Source of the DNA: Tubulanus polymorphus | Lineage: Eukaryota > Nemertea > Palaeonemertea > Tubulaniformes > Tubulanidae | Length of the DNA: 64,000 nt | Assembly (NCBI RefSeq): GCF_964204645.1 | Contig: NC_134025.1 | Location: 20,366,001 to 20,430,000 of the forward strand | Direction: 5' to 3' | Shown here: piece after piece, positions 43,401 through 57,300 of the stretch | Numbering within the stretch: the stretch's first letter is position 1 | How the letters are laid out: every line of letters starts with the position of its first letter | The notes under the pieces: model-generated | Seen by the model: the letters and a program-made list of their open reading frames with translations, nothing else | The model's database searches: none | What the model was told of the DNA's origin: nothing | Program-made: the position numbers and the translations under genes

Positions 43401-43553
43401 CAAATTATTGCGTACGAATTGCAACTGATTCCAGAAATGACTCACTGTGTTTAGTATCTAGTGAATTGTTAACATGAGAATGCGCTCTCTAATTAGGCAC
43501 ACGCCAAATTCAACTTGGGCCTGATGCGTGCCAAGTTATCTCTGCGTGCGGCT
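43401..43553. mobile_element. AGCYGCGATCACACG-end element, copy 5 (partial)
   Basis: CGAATTGCAACTGATTCCAG and CGCTCTCTAATTAGGCAC are present; it is truncated at the left and ends TGCGTGCGGCT. Confidence -1.
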
Positions 43554-44491
43554 GGTGAGAAAAGAGCAATTGTGGTTACAAAATAGACATAGGTTACCTG
43601 CTATGTAGATGGCTAAATTACTTCTATTTCAATATTCAATGCTCCCTGAAAACAAACATTGGATAATCACAAGTAAACATGAGATCTATTTTGATGGCCA
43701 CCGATTGCAATCAGCTGATCCAAACCCATCTGATGCGTTCTAGAAGTATACTCGTCTCAAATATAAAGGGTTAAAAAAAGCAGTTCCTTCAGTGGACGCT
43801 TCTATCAGGTTTACAGGTTTATGCTTTTCCAGAATTGGTAGAATGTACTCCAGTTGAAATGAAGGCACAAGGAATACGAGCGCACCAAAAGAGTATTCCA
43901 GAATTGGTGAGCAATCAAAACCTGCCTGTTCATTAATGATATACAGCAAACCTTTAAAAGCTACAGGCCTAAAAACTAGGACTCAGAATTATGGCACAAA
44001 TAGATTGTTGTTGAAGACGACTTATGCCCCACATCAGGTGAAACACCAGAGTGCACCTTGAGCTTATGTCGACCTGTTTATGAGTTATAGTCAAGAAATG
44101 GAAAGATTCCTTGACCTTAGTACCCAAAATCTAATCACTAACCACATCTAGTACACCCCATTTCGTGAAATTTAGGAAAATCTCTTAATATTGGTTTATG
44201 TGCGATGGAACGGAAACAGCAGACAGACATATAGGGCATGAAGTTTTCAATGGAAGTCTTGAAAACGCTTCAATCAATTTTGGTGTAAATGTGAAGAAAC
44301 GACTGTTAGACTTATTCTATCTATAGTCTTCGGGGCTTGAAGTGTTTGATTGCTGAACTGATTCCCGGTTAATTTTATTCATCTTTCCTTCAGAGGTCCT
44401 TGTACATACTCAATGGCTTCACATGAAACTTACATTTTTACAACAAAAAAAAACCGAATCGAACACAAATGTAAAAATACTTAAATAGTTT

Positions 44492-44497
44492 TTTATT
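44492..44497 (-). terminator. Candidate polyadenylation signal AATAAA, Jagged
   Basis: TTTATT on the plus strand is AATAAA on the minus strand, about 0.86 kb after the stop at 45359. I see no AATAAA or ATTAAA on the minus strand between 47.5 kb and the unspliced stop at 48.58 kb, which favours the spliced 3' end. Confidence -1.
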
Positions 44498-44768
44498 TAA
44501 AACACTTTTTCTTTGAACAGGACACGATTGCTACATAAGGCGTATTTATTAACACGAGTGATGAGAAGAATTTCATAGCTAACCTGTTCACGTTATGATT
44601 ACCGAGAACATTGAATATATCCTGAAAGAAACTTTTCACACTTGATTGATCGCACTTCGGAGAACAAAATATTGTCAACCATATATCGGAATACTCTGCA
44701 CACTCTTGTACATAAACAAGCTCAAGAAATCTCACCAGTCCAAAGCTTTGAAATCTGGAAATACCTCA

Positions 44769-44889
44769 GAGGAATTAAACTATAACAGCGATTACCGGAG
44801 CTTCCAGGAAGTATAATTCCTGGAAGCTCCTAGAGATTTGTTAAACTCGAATTGACAACTGGCGTAGAACCGGGGCAGTTTAATTCCTC
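44769..44889. mobile_element. Nested foldback element in putative Jagged 3' UTR
   Basis: The outer ends GAGGAATTAAACT (44769-44781) and AGTTTAATTCCTC (44877-44889) are exact inverses. Inside, 14-bp arms (44797-44810 and 44817-44830) form a perfect hairpin with loop GTATAA. If the last Jagged exon is real, this lies in its 3' UTR. Confidence -1.
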
Positions 44890-45358
44890 CAAAGACGTAC
44901 ATACATAAGATATACATGTATCTAACAGGAAAAGCACAGAAGATAAAATATCACACTCAAATGCACAACAATTCCTCTCCGTTCGTTTCATGCAATTTTC
45001 AGAAATTATCAGGCTTCAACAAACAAGTATTACATTCCCATTCATGTGTAGTGGGAAGGAAGCTACATTCAATACGAATCAAACCAAAAGCAACCTGGGA
45101 GTTATCCAGATTTAGGATCTAAACGCACATCGTTTTGGCTGCCCAGCATATTTTGATTTTGAAATCTGTTCATCAAAGCGCGATTGCAGCATTGGGCGAA
45201 ATAACACTTCGTACAAAAACTGAAGGAAAATTTATCCATACATTATACAGAACATAAACAACTACTACACAAGCTTATCTAACAATGATCCGATGCTCTA
45301 TAGATAGTGTTGTAAGTATAAAAAAGCTTGTCGCTGCCTTTAAATGACTAATTGCATA

Positions 45359-45473
45359 TTATGAAGATAGATACATGATGCTGCCATTTTGATCGTGTTC
45401 ATCAGCGGGTTCGTTAAATTCCTCCTCAGCATTGCTTCTCATGATTCTGCTAGAATCGTCTAAAGCAAATAGT
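45359..45473 (-). CDS. JAG1: Jagged candidate last exon (alternative C-terminus)
   Basis: The minus-strand acceptor TTTCTATGCTAG is followed by one base that completes GT|A = Val from the upstream exon, then 37 codons ([20 protein letters not shown]...) ending SIMYLSS and TAA (45361-45359). It is acidic with a hydrophobic end. Phase compatibility with the GTGAGT donor at 48582, codon-like composition and a reverse-strand AATAAA at 44497-44492 support it. No homologous tail is known to me, so it could instead be the last exon of an unrelated small gene. Confidence -1.
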
Positions 45474-48261
45474 CTAGCATAGAAATTACGAAATCAAGTA
45501 CGAAATACACACAACAATGCATGAGATTAACTCATAATATACGCCCTTTATCAAAGGGTATTATCAAAGCTTCAAACGGTATAAAGCTTTGGTAAGTACG
45601 TTACACAAAATTTTGGTCCCAATCGATTATCATATCTATATTTCTTTACATAGGCACTTTCACATTTGCAAAAATACTATAACCAGGGTGTTTAATTATT
45701 CTAATTTAAGAAAGGATTATTTCACATGATTCGGTGTTAGACCGGACTAGATGACTCTATTTCGTTCCATGATTATAGAAAAAATTTCGAAAAAAAAGTC
45801 AGCTTCATTCTATTTCAGCGAAGATCAATCTCATGATTGGCGATATACATACATCAAATAAATCCATATTTGCCACTGGTTTTGTTATGTTAGTTATTGT
45901 AGAAAAAAAAGAAATGAAATTAAGTTTATACGTTTTAAGCTAATGGAAAAGTCAACTTCTGCAAGACTCGGCAAAAATGCTTGCCTTGAAATTCTATATT
46001 CGCGCAATAAAAAATGCTCAACATTTTCCCCGATGTACCGAGGTAAGCATAGAGTTTGCCGTACATTAAACACGTGTATTCAAAAATAGCATGATTACTC
46101 AGAGGTCTCTTTTTTACAGAGCGATCAATATTGACAATAATGATAATAATGATGATTTTCCAGATTCTTTTACGTTATTTTTCAGATCAGAACCAACAAT
46201 ATTCAAGCGTTATTCAAAATCAATTTGAATCTTTTAAGTAATCATCTTGAACATTTACATTCAAAAGATTGATTTAAATGTACACTTCTTTTGTTTTTGA
46301 TAGTATTACATGTATTAATCTTTATAAATCCTCAATGAATGAAATCCCTAGAATACCAGTTTTTCATTTGATTCAAAAAAGGAAGCGATTTAAATGCACT
46401 AGATTCTAGACAGAGGATCAATACTTGTTAATTCCTGTCAGCACGATTGTCACGAAAATTGGGATTTCTATAGCCTTTTTTCACAAAAGACATTAAGGCC
46501 AGGCATCTCATAACTATTGATGAAACACTTTGGTCATAGTTGTCTGCCCCTAGATCCACCCCTGGTTGCGGTTAGAAAGTTTAAGCGTCCAATGTAGTGG
46601 GCAAGGGCTCACCTTGGGCAAATGTCTAATGTAAGGATGGCAATAACGATGATGTGCATGTGTGTGGTGTGTGTGATGACAGCATCTTTCCACAATTATC
46701 TCTGAATGAAAACTGAACTAAATGTGAATGAAACAAAACAAAACAAAAAATCACACAAGTCTCTGTGGCAAGAGTAAGAAGGCCAATACCTTGTTGGCCA
46801 TTAATGGAAAGAGATTACTCCAGATTTAGGCAGGTTTTGATTGAACATATTCATAAATTGGGTCATAAATTGCAATTCCGGAATGCCTTTTGGAGATATC
46901 CAGACCAAAAGTGCTGTTTCATATCATTCTATTAGGTCCAAGAACTGCTGCCTGTAAATAGGTAGCATAAGTAGATCCAATGGAAGGGTGCGGGGGGTGT
47001 GCATCACTTCTTAAAAATGTCAAGTTGCCCTGAAATTTCACGGGAAAATGAAAAATACTGAATTGATACCTGACGAAGTTAAAAAAGCACAAGCTTGTTC
47101 TCTGTATTTCCAAAAAATGAGTTAATGTTTTCCGATTAGCATTCATTCAGGGTGCCCTTTTAATTATATGATATGCCCTAGTAGGGATTATCTAAACGAT
47201 TAACGGAGTAAACCCTCGATTTTCAGTTGAAACTAGTCTATAAAACCATCCGCGGATGAGTTATTCCAGAATCGGTTGAGCTCAACTGAAACCTGCCTTA
47301 ACCATGTACACCTTATGTAGGAGGTACCCACCCACTGAGATCAAAGTACATGTCCTGGTATTACACAAAAGAATCACTGGTTAGCATGATGATTATATCA
47401 GGTTATTTAACAAAAAAATCAAAACACGTTGCTTTAATTCATCATGACACATATATCAGTAATGACATAATTCTTGGTAAGCAACACGTGCCAGTATATA
47501 TTAATCGATTAACAAATTAATAAATAAATTAAAAAATAAACTATCCTTAAATAAAAAGTATAGTTTGACTCAATCTCGAGTTTGCTGGCAAACCACCAGC
47601 TGTAGCAGCATACGAATTAATTTACGTTTAAGATTACATCATGATTGCTTAATGATTAGTTAATACACATTAATCTAAGATTTGACGCTAACATCAAATT
47701 AAAGGGACACTGGAGACGTATAAAGGTTATGAACTTGTCGCGAAATGGCCACCAAGCACAGGATGCCAACTAAAGAAAAAAGTCCCAGGTGATGGCATAT
47801 AGACGTATGTAACAATACATAAGATTCAGGTGCATAACCTCTACAGCGTACACTGGTCAGTAGCTAGAATTCATAACGGATTTAAGAAAATATTCCTGCG
47901 ACATCCCCTTAATTTGATAGTTGTACAATATATTATCACAATCGACCAATCGTTGTCATGGATAAAAAGTTATATTTTACCTATATAAAAATGAGGTGAA
48001 CATCGAAAAGTATCCACACAATAAAGAAACATTTGATCCGCGTTTGCCTAATCCTTAGACTTGGCTAAGCCTTCAACCTATGTAATTCGAAGAAAGGCCA
48101 GCAAATAAGTTCGATTTATAAATCAGTGGCATTTGATTGGCTGTAAATTGATTGCTGCTCCAGTTGGTAATGACCAGACAATGAGAAAATAAATATGTAC
48201 ATCGAATGAAATCACGTGAAATTCAATGAAAAGAAGTGAAAAAGACCACATATATATATAT

Positions 48262-48349
<88 letters not shown>

Positions 48350-51300
48350 CATTAGTTATCGTACTTGTTCTGTCGATGAGACATTTCAATTTACAATTGT
48401 GCGTCGTAGCTTCTGAACAACACGGAACAGGTCAAGTTAATCCACGTTGTTCTTCCAAAAATCTCGCGAAAACATTACCGTACTCGTCAAATTATTGCCA
48501 TGTATAAAGATTGCGATTACGGTCACCTGTTGTACGCAGATATATATATACATACATATTTACAAAATTTGTGTACACTCACACAACCACTAAACCGCCA
48601 GTTTTGTCCATTAGGCTCTTTTCGATATTCGTATTTTTCTTTTTGACGTAGTCTCCGAACGGAGCATTATTCTTATTCGTCGGATCAATGTTCAAATCTT
48701 TGCCTCCGCTGTGACGACGTGGACTTTTTTCATATTTTTCTACGATTTCGAACATTTCGGACGACGGACTCTTGCGCGTCCCGCCACCTTTGTCGCGATC
48801 GAAAAGAGGATTTCGGTGATATCGTCTCATGTTCTCCTCGTTTTCATTGTTCGTTTTTTGCTCGAGGGTCTGCGCCTCCTCTTCCCTGAATTGCCGCTGA
48901 CGATGTTGGTGACAAATGAACAACAATATCAAGGCAATAATCCCAAGTATAACAATAATTGAACATACCAGTGGTAAAATAAATGCAGGAGCTGCAATGA
49001 AAAAAAATTATTTGTATTAGAGGGCTGGTGCGCCTTATGCATTCAAGACACCATATATTGGTTCTCCACGATATTCGAAATTAACTACCCGGTATAGGGT
49101 TTTCTCCCCGATTTTCCGCAATTTTTCTTAACAACCTTGGCTACCAGTGACGAGATAACTGGTGATTGCGAGTCTACCCCACTTTTCCACGACGAGACAG
49201 ATACAATGTCTTTGATATGATGTTTATTCCTAGTTTCCCAAGAGATCTAGCAGTAGCATTTTTTTCCAGCAAAAGTGTACAAAGCATTCAAAACGTATAT
49301 CACAACTTACAATTATAAATTTTTTCATTAAAGACAGTTTTTTCAACTTTAATCTCAACGATGGCTTCAAAAGTTGAGCTGTTTTCTCGTTTTTGTCCCA
49401 GAAATTCAGCCACGCACCCGACAGCTTTGTGAACCATGGGCTTCCCAGCATTGATAAGAACATTCTTATCTGATGTTGACTGAAATACAAATAATCAAAC
49501 AAAAATTTTTACAGACAATCCTTTCATTCAAGTTTGATCTTGAAAAGAATTCTTGAAAAGAATTCATTAACTTGAGGTATTTGAGTTATTTCCAATAAAT
49601 TTTTACGTTATCATGATTAATTACATTAATACAATACAAGGAAAATGTGAGAAATATCAACAGTTAAGTGAAGACTCCTAGAGTGGGAATTAACTAGGAA
49701 ATCGCCCATATGGCAAAATGTTGGAGGAGCTCCATTACTCACCACCATAACTTCGATAGTATCTTGTTGATCTTTATTTATTCCGCATAAAATAATCAAC
49801 GCTTGGTCTTTCGCAAGAGTATGCAATATCGGTAGACCTCGCAATATATTACATATACCTTCTACTGATATACCCTATTCAGAAAAAAAACCATTGTCAA
49901 AAAAAAAATTCATTTTCTACTAGACACATAATTTCTTAATCATATAACTTACCGTTGGCATTTTTGATTTGTCAAACAATAGAGTAATCCTTGCACAATC
50001 GTTATTGAGATTTTGTGTATTTGGAATACAGTTAGTTTTCAGTCCTGGTGGTTTGGGGTCGAGAACAGCATCCTGTTTGCGGCACTGACCCCAAGGAAGA
50101 CACGGTGGTGTGAAACAAGTTTCTTCGGTCTGAACGACACATGTTTCATGAGGCTCACAAATGACCAGTTCTTCGGTAACATTAGGATGCGTGAGACAAT
50201 TTCTCGGTCCACAAAACATCTGAAAGATTTAAGAAACATCATTTTAAATCACGCAATACTAGGAGACGTCTAGATAGGAAGGAACCTAACAGAAAACTAG
50301 AAAGTGGCCGAACACCATGTATGTCACCCCAAATATGATAAAAGTTATGGCGGTCATTTGGTAAGTACGAGTAACCAGAGATATTTGATAGGTGTAGTAA
50401 TTCATCCACCTAGCACATCATACCCACAAACTTTCAAGAAAATCACACATCATTTGTACTATCTACAGTGTCAAATGTCCAACGTGGCAGCCATATTGGA
50501 AGAGCGAGGATAATCAATTTTCAATAAGTGCAAGTTCAATAATTCAGTGGACCTACCCTATTACACCTATGTAGCTATAAGTTCTAAAGAATTGCAGGTC
50601 ATTTGAAAAGTGTAGAGCGCTAAGCAAGAAGGATGAGTGCATGATGCATGACGGCCCGCCATGTAAGTCAGCCCCCCCTCCCACGCCAGGTGATATAATC
50701 ATAATTGACCTGATAAATGCATTTAGTGAAGCAGTTAATTTTAAACCATGCATATACAATACATATTACAGAATAGGGTAACTCAGGAATTTTAACATTT
50801 TTTCACTTTACAATCAACTTTTTTACATTTGTTTCACAAAAATCAATCATTTTCACATCTTCTCATCAATCTGAACTTTGAAACGAATACATTTATCTAT
50901 ACTGGTTATCTTATACTTGATCTTACAGCTGTATAGTACAAATGAAACATACCTTTGAACAAACTACATGGCCATCTTGACACTTGCATGAGTTACACTC
51001 ATGTTGCCATGTGCTATTGTGACCATAAATACGACGATTGAATTCACACGATTCAGGCCCTGGTGGAACTGCAAAAATTCCCACTCCAACTGTAATGTAA
51101 TTGAGAATCTTCCATGATGAAATAATTCAAGACTCCTTTGTATGCTGCTTAGATATATGGCAAACTACCGCTATGAACAGTCTTTGCGTTGATACATCAA
51201 TTTCAAAGCAGGTTTCGATTGAAACGTATTCCAGTTTAGGACTAGCAATCTTCTACGGGTCTTCTACAGATTATGCTATTGCGGAATAAGTGATTCAAAA

Positions 51301-54300
51301 CAAATGTACCAGAAGATAATTCCAGATTCGGAAGAACCCAATTGAAACCTGCCTGAATTTATGCAATTTACATGTAGGTTTTCAACATACCTTCATCACA
51401 ATTTTTACCAGAACGTCCCAGTGGACACTTACAGGTGTATTCATATATACCGTCGATGCAGGTTGCTCCGTAAGCGCACGGAGTCGAGGAACATTCGTCG
51501 ATATCTAGAAATAGAGAACGTTGAGTAAATCAGCTTCCATGCCGACAATGAATGCAGGACCCAAGACATCAGATGCCAAACATTCCTGACAAAAAGATTA
51601 CTAAAAGACATTCAAGTAAAGAAATAAATATGGAAGAAAGAGGCATACTGATTTTCAATAACATAGGTTCAAATGCCAAGATGTAACAAAATCACATCAA
51701 AATCAAACTTCTGAAATACTGATTGACTATGCAACACACTGGTTTCGAAGGAGAAACCCAGATTAGAAATGAAACTATTCCCTGATTAGCATCTGAAGCC
51801 CCTGATCAGAAATGAAATTATTCTCGTGAAAACTTTACTTACTGACTCGACAGTCCGGTCCAGAAAAACCAAGTGGACACTGACAAAAGTACCAGTTCAT
51901 TCCGTCTATACATGTCCCTCCATTATAGCTATATTATCAACAAGAACAAAAAAATAATCGAAAATTGATTTGAAATGAGTCTCCAGAATTACGAGTGTCA
52001 AAAATTGTATCCATAGTCCCCTATTTTGTAGGGGAACCTCGTTACAACGAATTTTCATGGGACCAGAAAGTCTGTTCGTTATAACCGATAGTTTGTTATA
52101 TCCAGTATGAACATAATTAACTTCTCATATTTGGGAAACAATTTCATATTTGTAATAGCCAATGAATCATTGTACGCGAGTTCGTTATGAAAGCCGCAAT
52201 CAAATGGAGATGATTTGGCATGGATGAGACTCAAGCCAAATTTGGCCTGTGCCTAATTAGAGAGCGCGTTCTTACCTAAACCACTCACTCGATACTAAAC
52301 AATGCTCAAACAAAGTGAAGTGAGTCTTTTCCAGTAAGAGTTGCGATTCAAACTCATTTGTCCCATGTTAAAATTCGGCTCGGGCCTGGTCCAACGTTTT
52401 TGGTCAGGCCAAATTTGGCCCTGGCCCATTTGGCACCCATATAAACAGTTGTTCCAGGCCAAATTTGGCACGGGCCTAAAATACTCCTGTGATTGCAGCT
52501 AAGGTTCCACTGTTTATAGGGTGTTGGGAGCTAGAAAAAAAGTAATACCCCACCACTTACCATGGGAATGGATTACAGTCATTGATGTTATTATCACAAG
52601 TTTTTCCATCGAATCCGTCTTTACAGAGACAAGTGAAGCTATTGCCGCTGTTCACGCATGTCGCCCCGTTATTGCAAGGACTTGAATCGCAGCTGTAATT
52701 TGTCGGTAGACGACACGTCAATCCTTCCCATTTCGGCGCACACTGGCACGTGAACGTATCACCGAGATCGATGCAGGTTCCGCCGTTCATGCAAGTGTGA
52801 GAATCGCAAGAACTAGTTTCTGAAGTCGATGAGAAAACCGGTAATTCAACGTAATTATCACAGTTCGTCGTATTTCGTTTTCGATGAATGCGCAGGAATA
52901 CTTACTCTGACTACAAATCCTTCCTTTCCATGTACCTTCACACAAACACGTAAAATCCGCTATCATGTCGATGCAAGAACCGTTGTTTCTACACGGATTT
53001 GGCAAACAATCATCTTTATCTACAATCACATTCGAATGGAACGTTAATGGACACATTCTCGAGAATCTATCAGTTTCCGACTAGTTCTTATTCAAATACT
53101 TACTCAAGTTGCAAAGTTCACCCTCCCAGCCATCCTGACAAATACAGCGGAAAGAGTGCACGTCATCGATACACGTGCCCTGGTTCTGACATGGATTGTC
53201 AACGCAATCATTTACATCTGAAATATATTGAAAATATTCATTCAATATTTCAAAATGAGCAAAATAATTATCAATATACATAAGAGAAAAAAGAAGCTTA
53301 ATTTCTGGGCTGAGCGAAGCCTAATGGCTATCTTAGCAAGCACTAGATAAGGGAAAAGAAATGAAAGAGAGTTGACAGGTGGATCGAGGGCAGGGATGTC
53401 ACTTATCTGACTTGCTTTTTTCCAGACTTTTCTCTGACATGTACGTTGTTTTCCCTCAATCAATTGACACACTCAAATATGAAACCGATAGACAAAAACC
53501 GTTTGATTTTACGCGCCACCTAAAGACCTCAACAAATTTCTTGACTTTTCCCCGATTTTTAGTTTTTTTTCTACAAAATTACCCGATTATTCCCTGACAT
53601 TTCTTAAGAAATTTCCTTGACTTTTCCAGGTAAGTGGCCACCCCGTAGGGTCTGATTCAGGGAGGGGTGCACACCCCCTCCCCTTGGTTGATGAATGTTT
53701 AATTTTTTTCATGCGTGAACAAGCAAGTTTCAGCAAATGTAGCAGTAAAAACTAGTTTGATTAAAGTGATGATTGTTGTAGGTAGAGGTGAGATATGATC
53801 TAACTTTTTAGTTTCTGCTTGTACATCATATCTAAACACACAGGTTTTTGATTCAATAATTCTTATAGAAATGTTGAAGAAATTAAACTGTTGTATTTAT
53901 TTATTTTATTATTCTATCTATTTTACACTCAAACCCATTACAGGTATTAGAGCAACAACACAAATTTACAGATTTTATAACACTGCAGAAAATTTACAAA
54001 TTCAATAACGCAATAAACTTGTTTAACCCTTTCAGTGCGTCTGCATCGATGTATGGTGTATAAATCAGTGATAGATTTTGCTAGTACACCGCACCGCGGT
54101 GTATTGATGTAATTAGTAATTATCTCTCTTGAAAAATGGCAGATGTCAAACATAGTGAAATACTAGTAACGATACACCGCACTGAAGTGTAGACGTACTA
54201 TAGTGGTATTCCCATTGTTCAACACACTAGGATGGAATTTTTTAGAATTTTCAAATTATCTCCAGCACTATAGGGTATTAATTAGTCAGCACTGAAAGGG

Positions 54301-57300
54301 TTAAATGAACAAACAGAAATAACACAGTAACTAATTTGGACTATCTATGCTAGATGGATACGCTAGACAGTGCTGTCTCTATCATCGGAACCTAAAACTA
54401 GACAATGAGAAGCATCACCCGCTCACAAAAATCAGAAACTTACTTTCCTGGCAGTAGATGCCCGTGTAACCAAGGTCACAATCACATTCAAAATGCCCAT
54501 CGGAATGACTGATACAAGTTCCACGTTTACCGCAAACATTCGATGGCAATAACTTCGTGTCCACTTTACCAGTCACATTCGTCACAGTTGAGATTGTACA
54601 ACTATCAACAACTACAAACAAGTCAAAATCTAGTATAACATTCAGTATTTCATCGAAATGAGTGAAATATGTGAATAGAACGAATTTAAACAATTTTGGT
54701 TGTAACATGTATACGCAAATTTAGGAGGTGTCCCGGTAATCAGATATTGTAATGTTAAAACTGAATCTAAAGGGAAAGCAGCTTGTACGACTAATTATAT
54801 TTTTTAACTACCATTGGGATTTTTGTTGCAATTTGAAGAGCATTCTCAATGCAGTATAAATTTGACCTAGACCTATTGTTTAAACTGGTGCCTGGAAAGT
54901 CTAATATATCCTTTAAACATTGATGTAAATTATTCAGAAAATAGATATCATATGATGATTTGTTTAGTATTGAGTGAGTGGTTTTACGTGGTGTGAACGC
55001 GCTCTCTAATTAGGCATAGACCAAATTTGATTCCGGCCTGCTCCAGGCCAAATCCTCTCCGTGCGATTGCGGCTTAAGCCCATGCCAAATTTCAGCACTG
55101 ATCAAATAATTCTGTCAGAGCGCTATCTGGTTCTGGTGGTGACTCAGCTCAATTACTACAGCATTTTGATAGATTTTTTCATTTTTATTAGAATTTTTGT
55201 AATGAGTGTTTTACATGTGAATGCACGCTCTAACTAGACACAGGCCAAATATGACTGGGGTCTAGTCCAGGCCAGTTTGACGCAGCCCAAAACATCTCAG
55301 CGTGTGATTTAAGGTAATATATACATGAGTATCAACGGTCCGGTCTGTGGTTGTAAAACTAGCGTAGTAGTTATGCAAACATTTAGCTTACTCTAAAGTC
55401 AGCGTCACTGAAACTCCAGACGTAATTTACCTTGCACTCTAAAATTTATCAATCAGTCTGATATTGCAAGACAAATAACCGGGTACGGTAAACTATTATT
55501 CACGCAGGCTAGACACAGGCAGTACATACTTCTAACTGGAAGCAAGAGTAAGGAGAGCCACAAAAAGGGTAACAGATGATGAGCTTGTTCGGCCCGACAA
55601 CATAATAATCGAAATATGTTTGTTATACTCGAAATCAATTCAATCAACTGAATTACACCCGGCGAATGCAAATACAATCGTGAGTCATCGTCTCATACCG
55701 AGCAGCAGGTACGACGAAGAACGGGCGAAATCAGTTGGGAATTATCGAAATAATAAATTAACAACCCCGTGTAATAACACTTGTAATGCATGTAAACACT
55801 AGTCCCGAGACTGCGATGAAAATCATGGTCAGTGAGCTATTCGTATATAGTATCTAATTATATCCGAACATTAATAATTTCTTATAAGACGATTTAGGTG
55901 AATTATGAATAAGCTCGGATATCTATATCCTCATTTCAGAATTGAACCGTGAGATCCCGAATACATACTTTGGCAAGCTCCGTTTTGGCAGTGGCTTTTA
56001 TTTTGAGAACAGTCTTTCCCGCCGAATCCTTCCGGGCACAAACAGAAATAGTCGCCTTGCAAGTTAAAACAATTGGCATTGTTTCTACACGGGTTCGGAT
56101 CGCATTGGTCAATGTCATCCTGAATATAGAGAACAGTTGATTATTTCTCTCCTAAAACGATTTATTTGTCCGATTAACGAACATCGAACCTTTACGAGAA
56201 AACAAATTAAAAGGCTCTTTTTACCTGACAAAGCAGCCCCGAATAACCCTTTGGGCATACACATTCGTATTTGGCTTCAAGATCTCGGCACTGGCCCCCG
56301 TTCAGGCATGGTTTATTGGCGCATTCGTTGATATCGATTTCGCAATAACGTCCTTCGTATCCCGCACGACAAGTACACAGAAAATCATTAACGAAATCCT
56401 GAAGAAGAAAAGTACACAAAAAACGTACTACAATGCGTCACGCCATACCATCGTATTGACGAAATATGTTACCACCAGATCATTCATATTCGAAATGAAT
56501 AAAAGAAAGCAACTTTTTCTAAGCTATGGTATTTGATCATGCAATTTTAGGAACTCACAGTGCATGTGGCTCCATTCTGGCATTTGTCTTTGCAATCGTC
56601 CACATCTACGAAAAGAAAAGCGAAGTGTAAATTTTCTGTTCATAACAGATTGAGAGAAAGCCTGGGTTGAAAATGGCAATGTATGCACATAGGCTTAATT
56701 CTTAAAGGTGAATTTTATTTTCCAGGAAAATACCTTCCTGTGGCATGTCCTGGGCAACTAAGTTAGGTTCTTGATACGGTACACCTTTTCTTAGAAAAGA
56801 TATGGTTGCCTGTATATTCCACTATTGACATCAATCATTATAATCATGGTGCATCAAAATTATACACCAATAAGCCTTTATACTGATTAATCTATGCGAT
56901 GGGACTTTAGCTGCGATCACACGGAGACGATTTGGCCCGGGTCAAATTGGCAGTGATCAGACCCCAGTCAAATTTGACCCAAATCTTATTTGAGGGCCTG
57001 TTCCCACGTAAACCACTTATCTGATATTTAACAATGCTTAAACAATGTAACTCGAGACATTTGCTGAACCAGTTGCAATTCACATGCAATAATTTGACCT
57101 GTGCTAAAATTTTGCTTGAGCCCGGCCCGACGTTTTTGGTCGGGCCAAATTTGGCCTCGACCAAACAGGCACATTTGGAACCCGTGTGAACGGTCGTTCC
57201 GGCTCGTGTGATCGCGGCTTACAAAGTCATAAAGGGATAAATGGAAGTCCTTATTTCCTGGCAAAATAAACAACTTACTGATATCACAGTTCTTTCCGTC

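Noticed and set aside
48123-48507. ORFs on both strands through (TA)n
   Set aside because: Both are products of the TA microsatellite.
49230-49502. Minus-strand 90-codon ORF at the Jagged juxtamembrane exon
   Set aside because: Wrong frame; the spliced frame in 49311-49479 matches Jagged and keeps phase.
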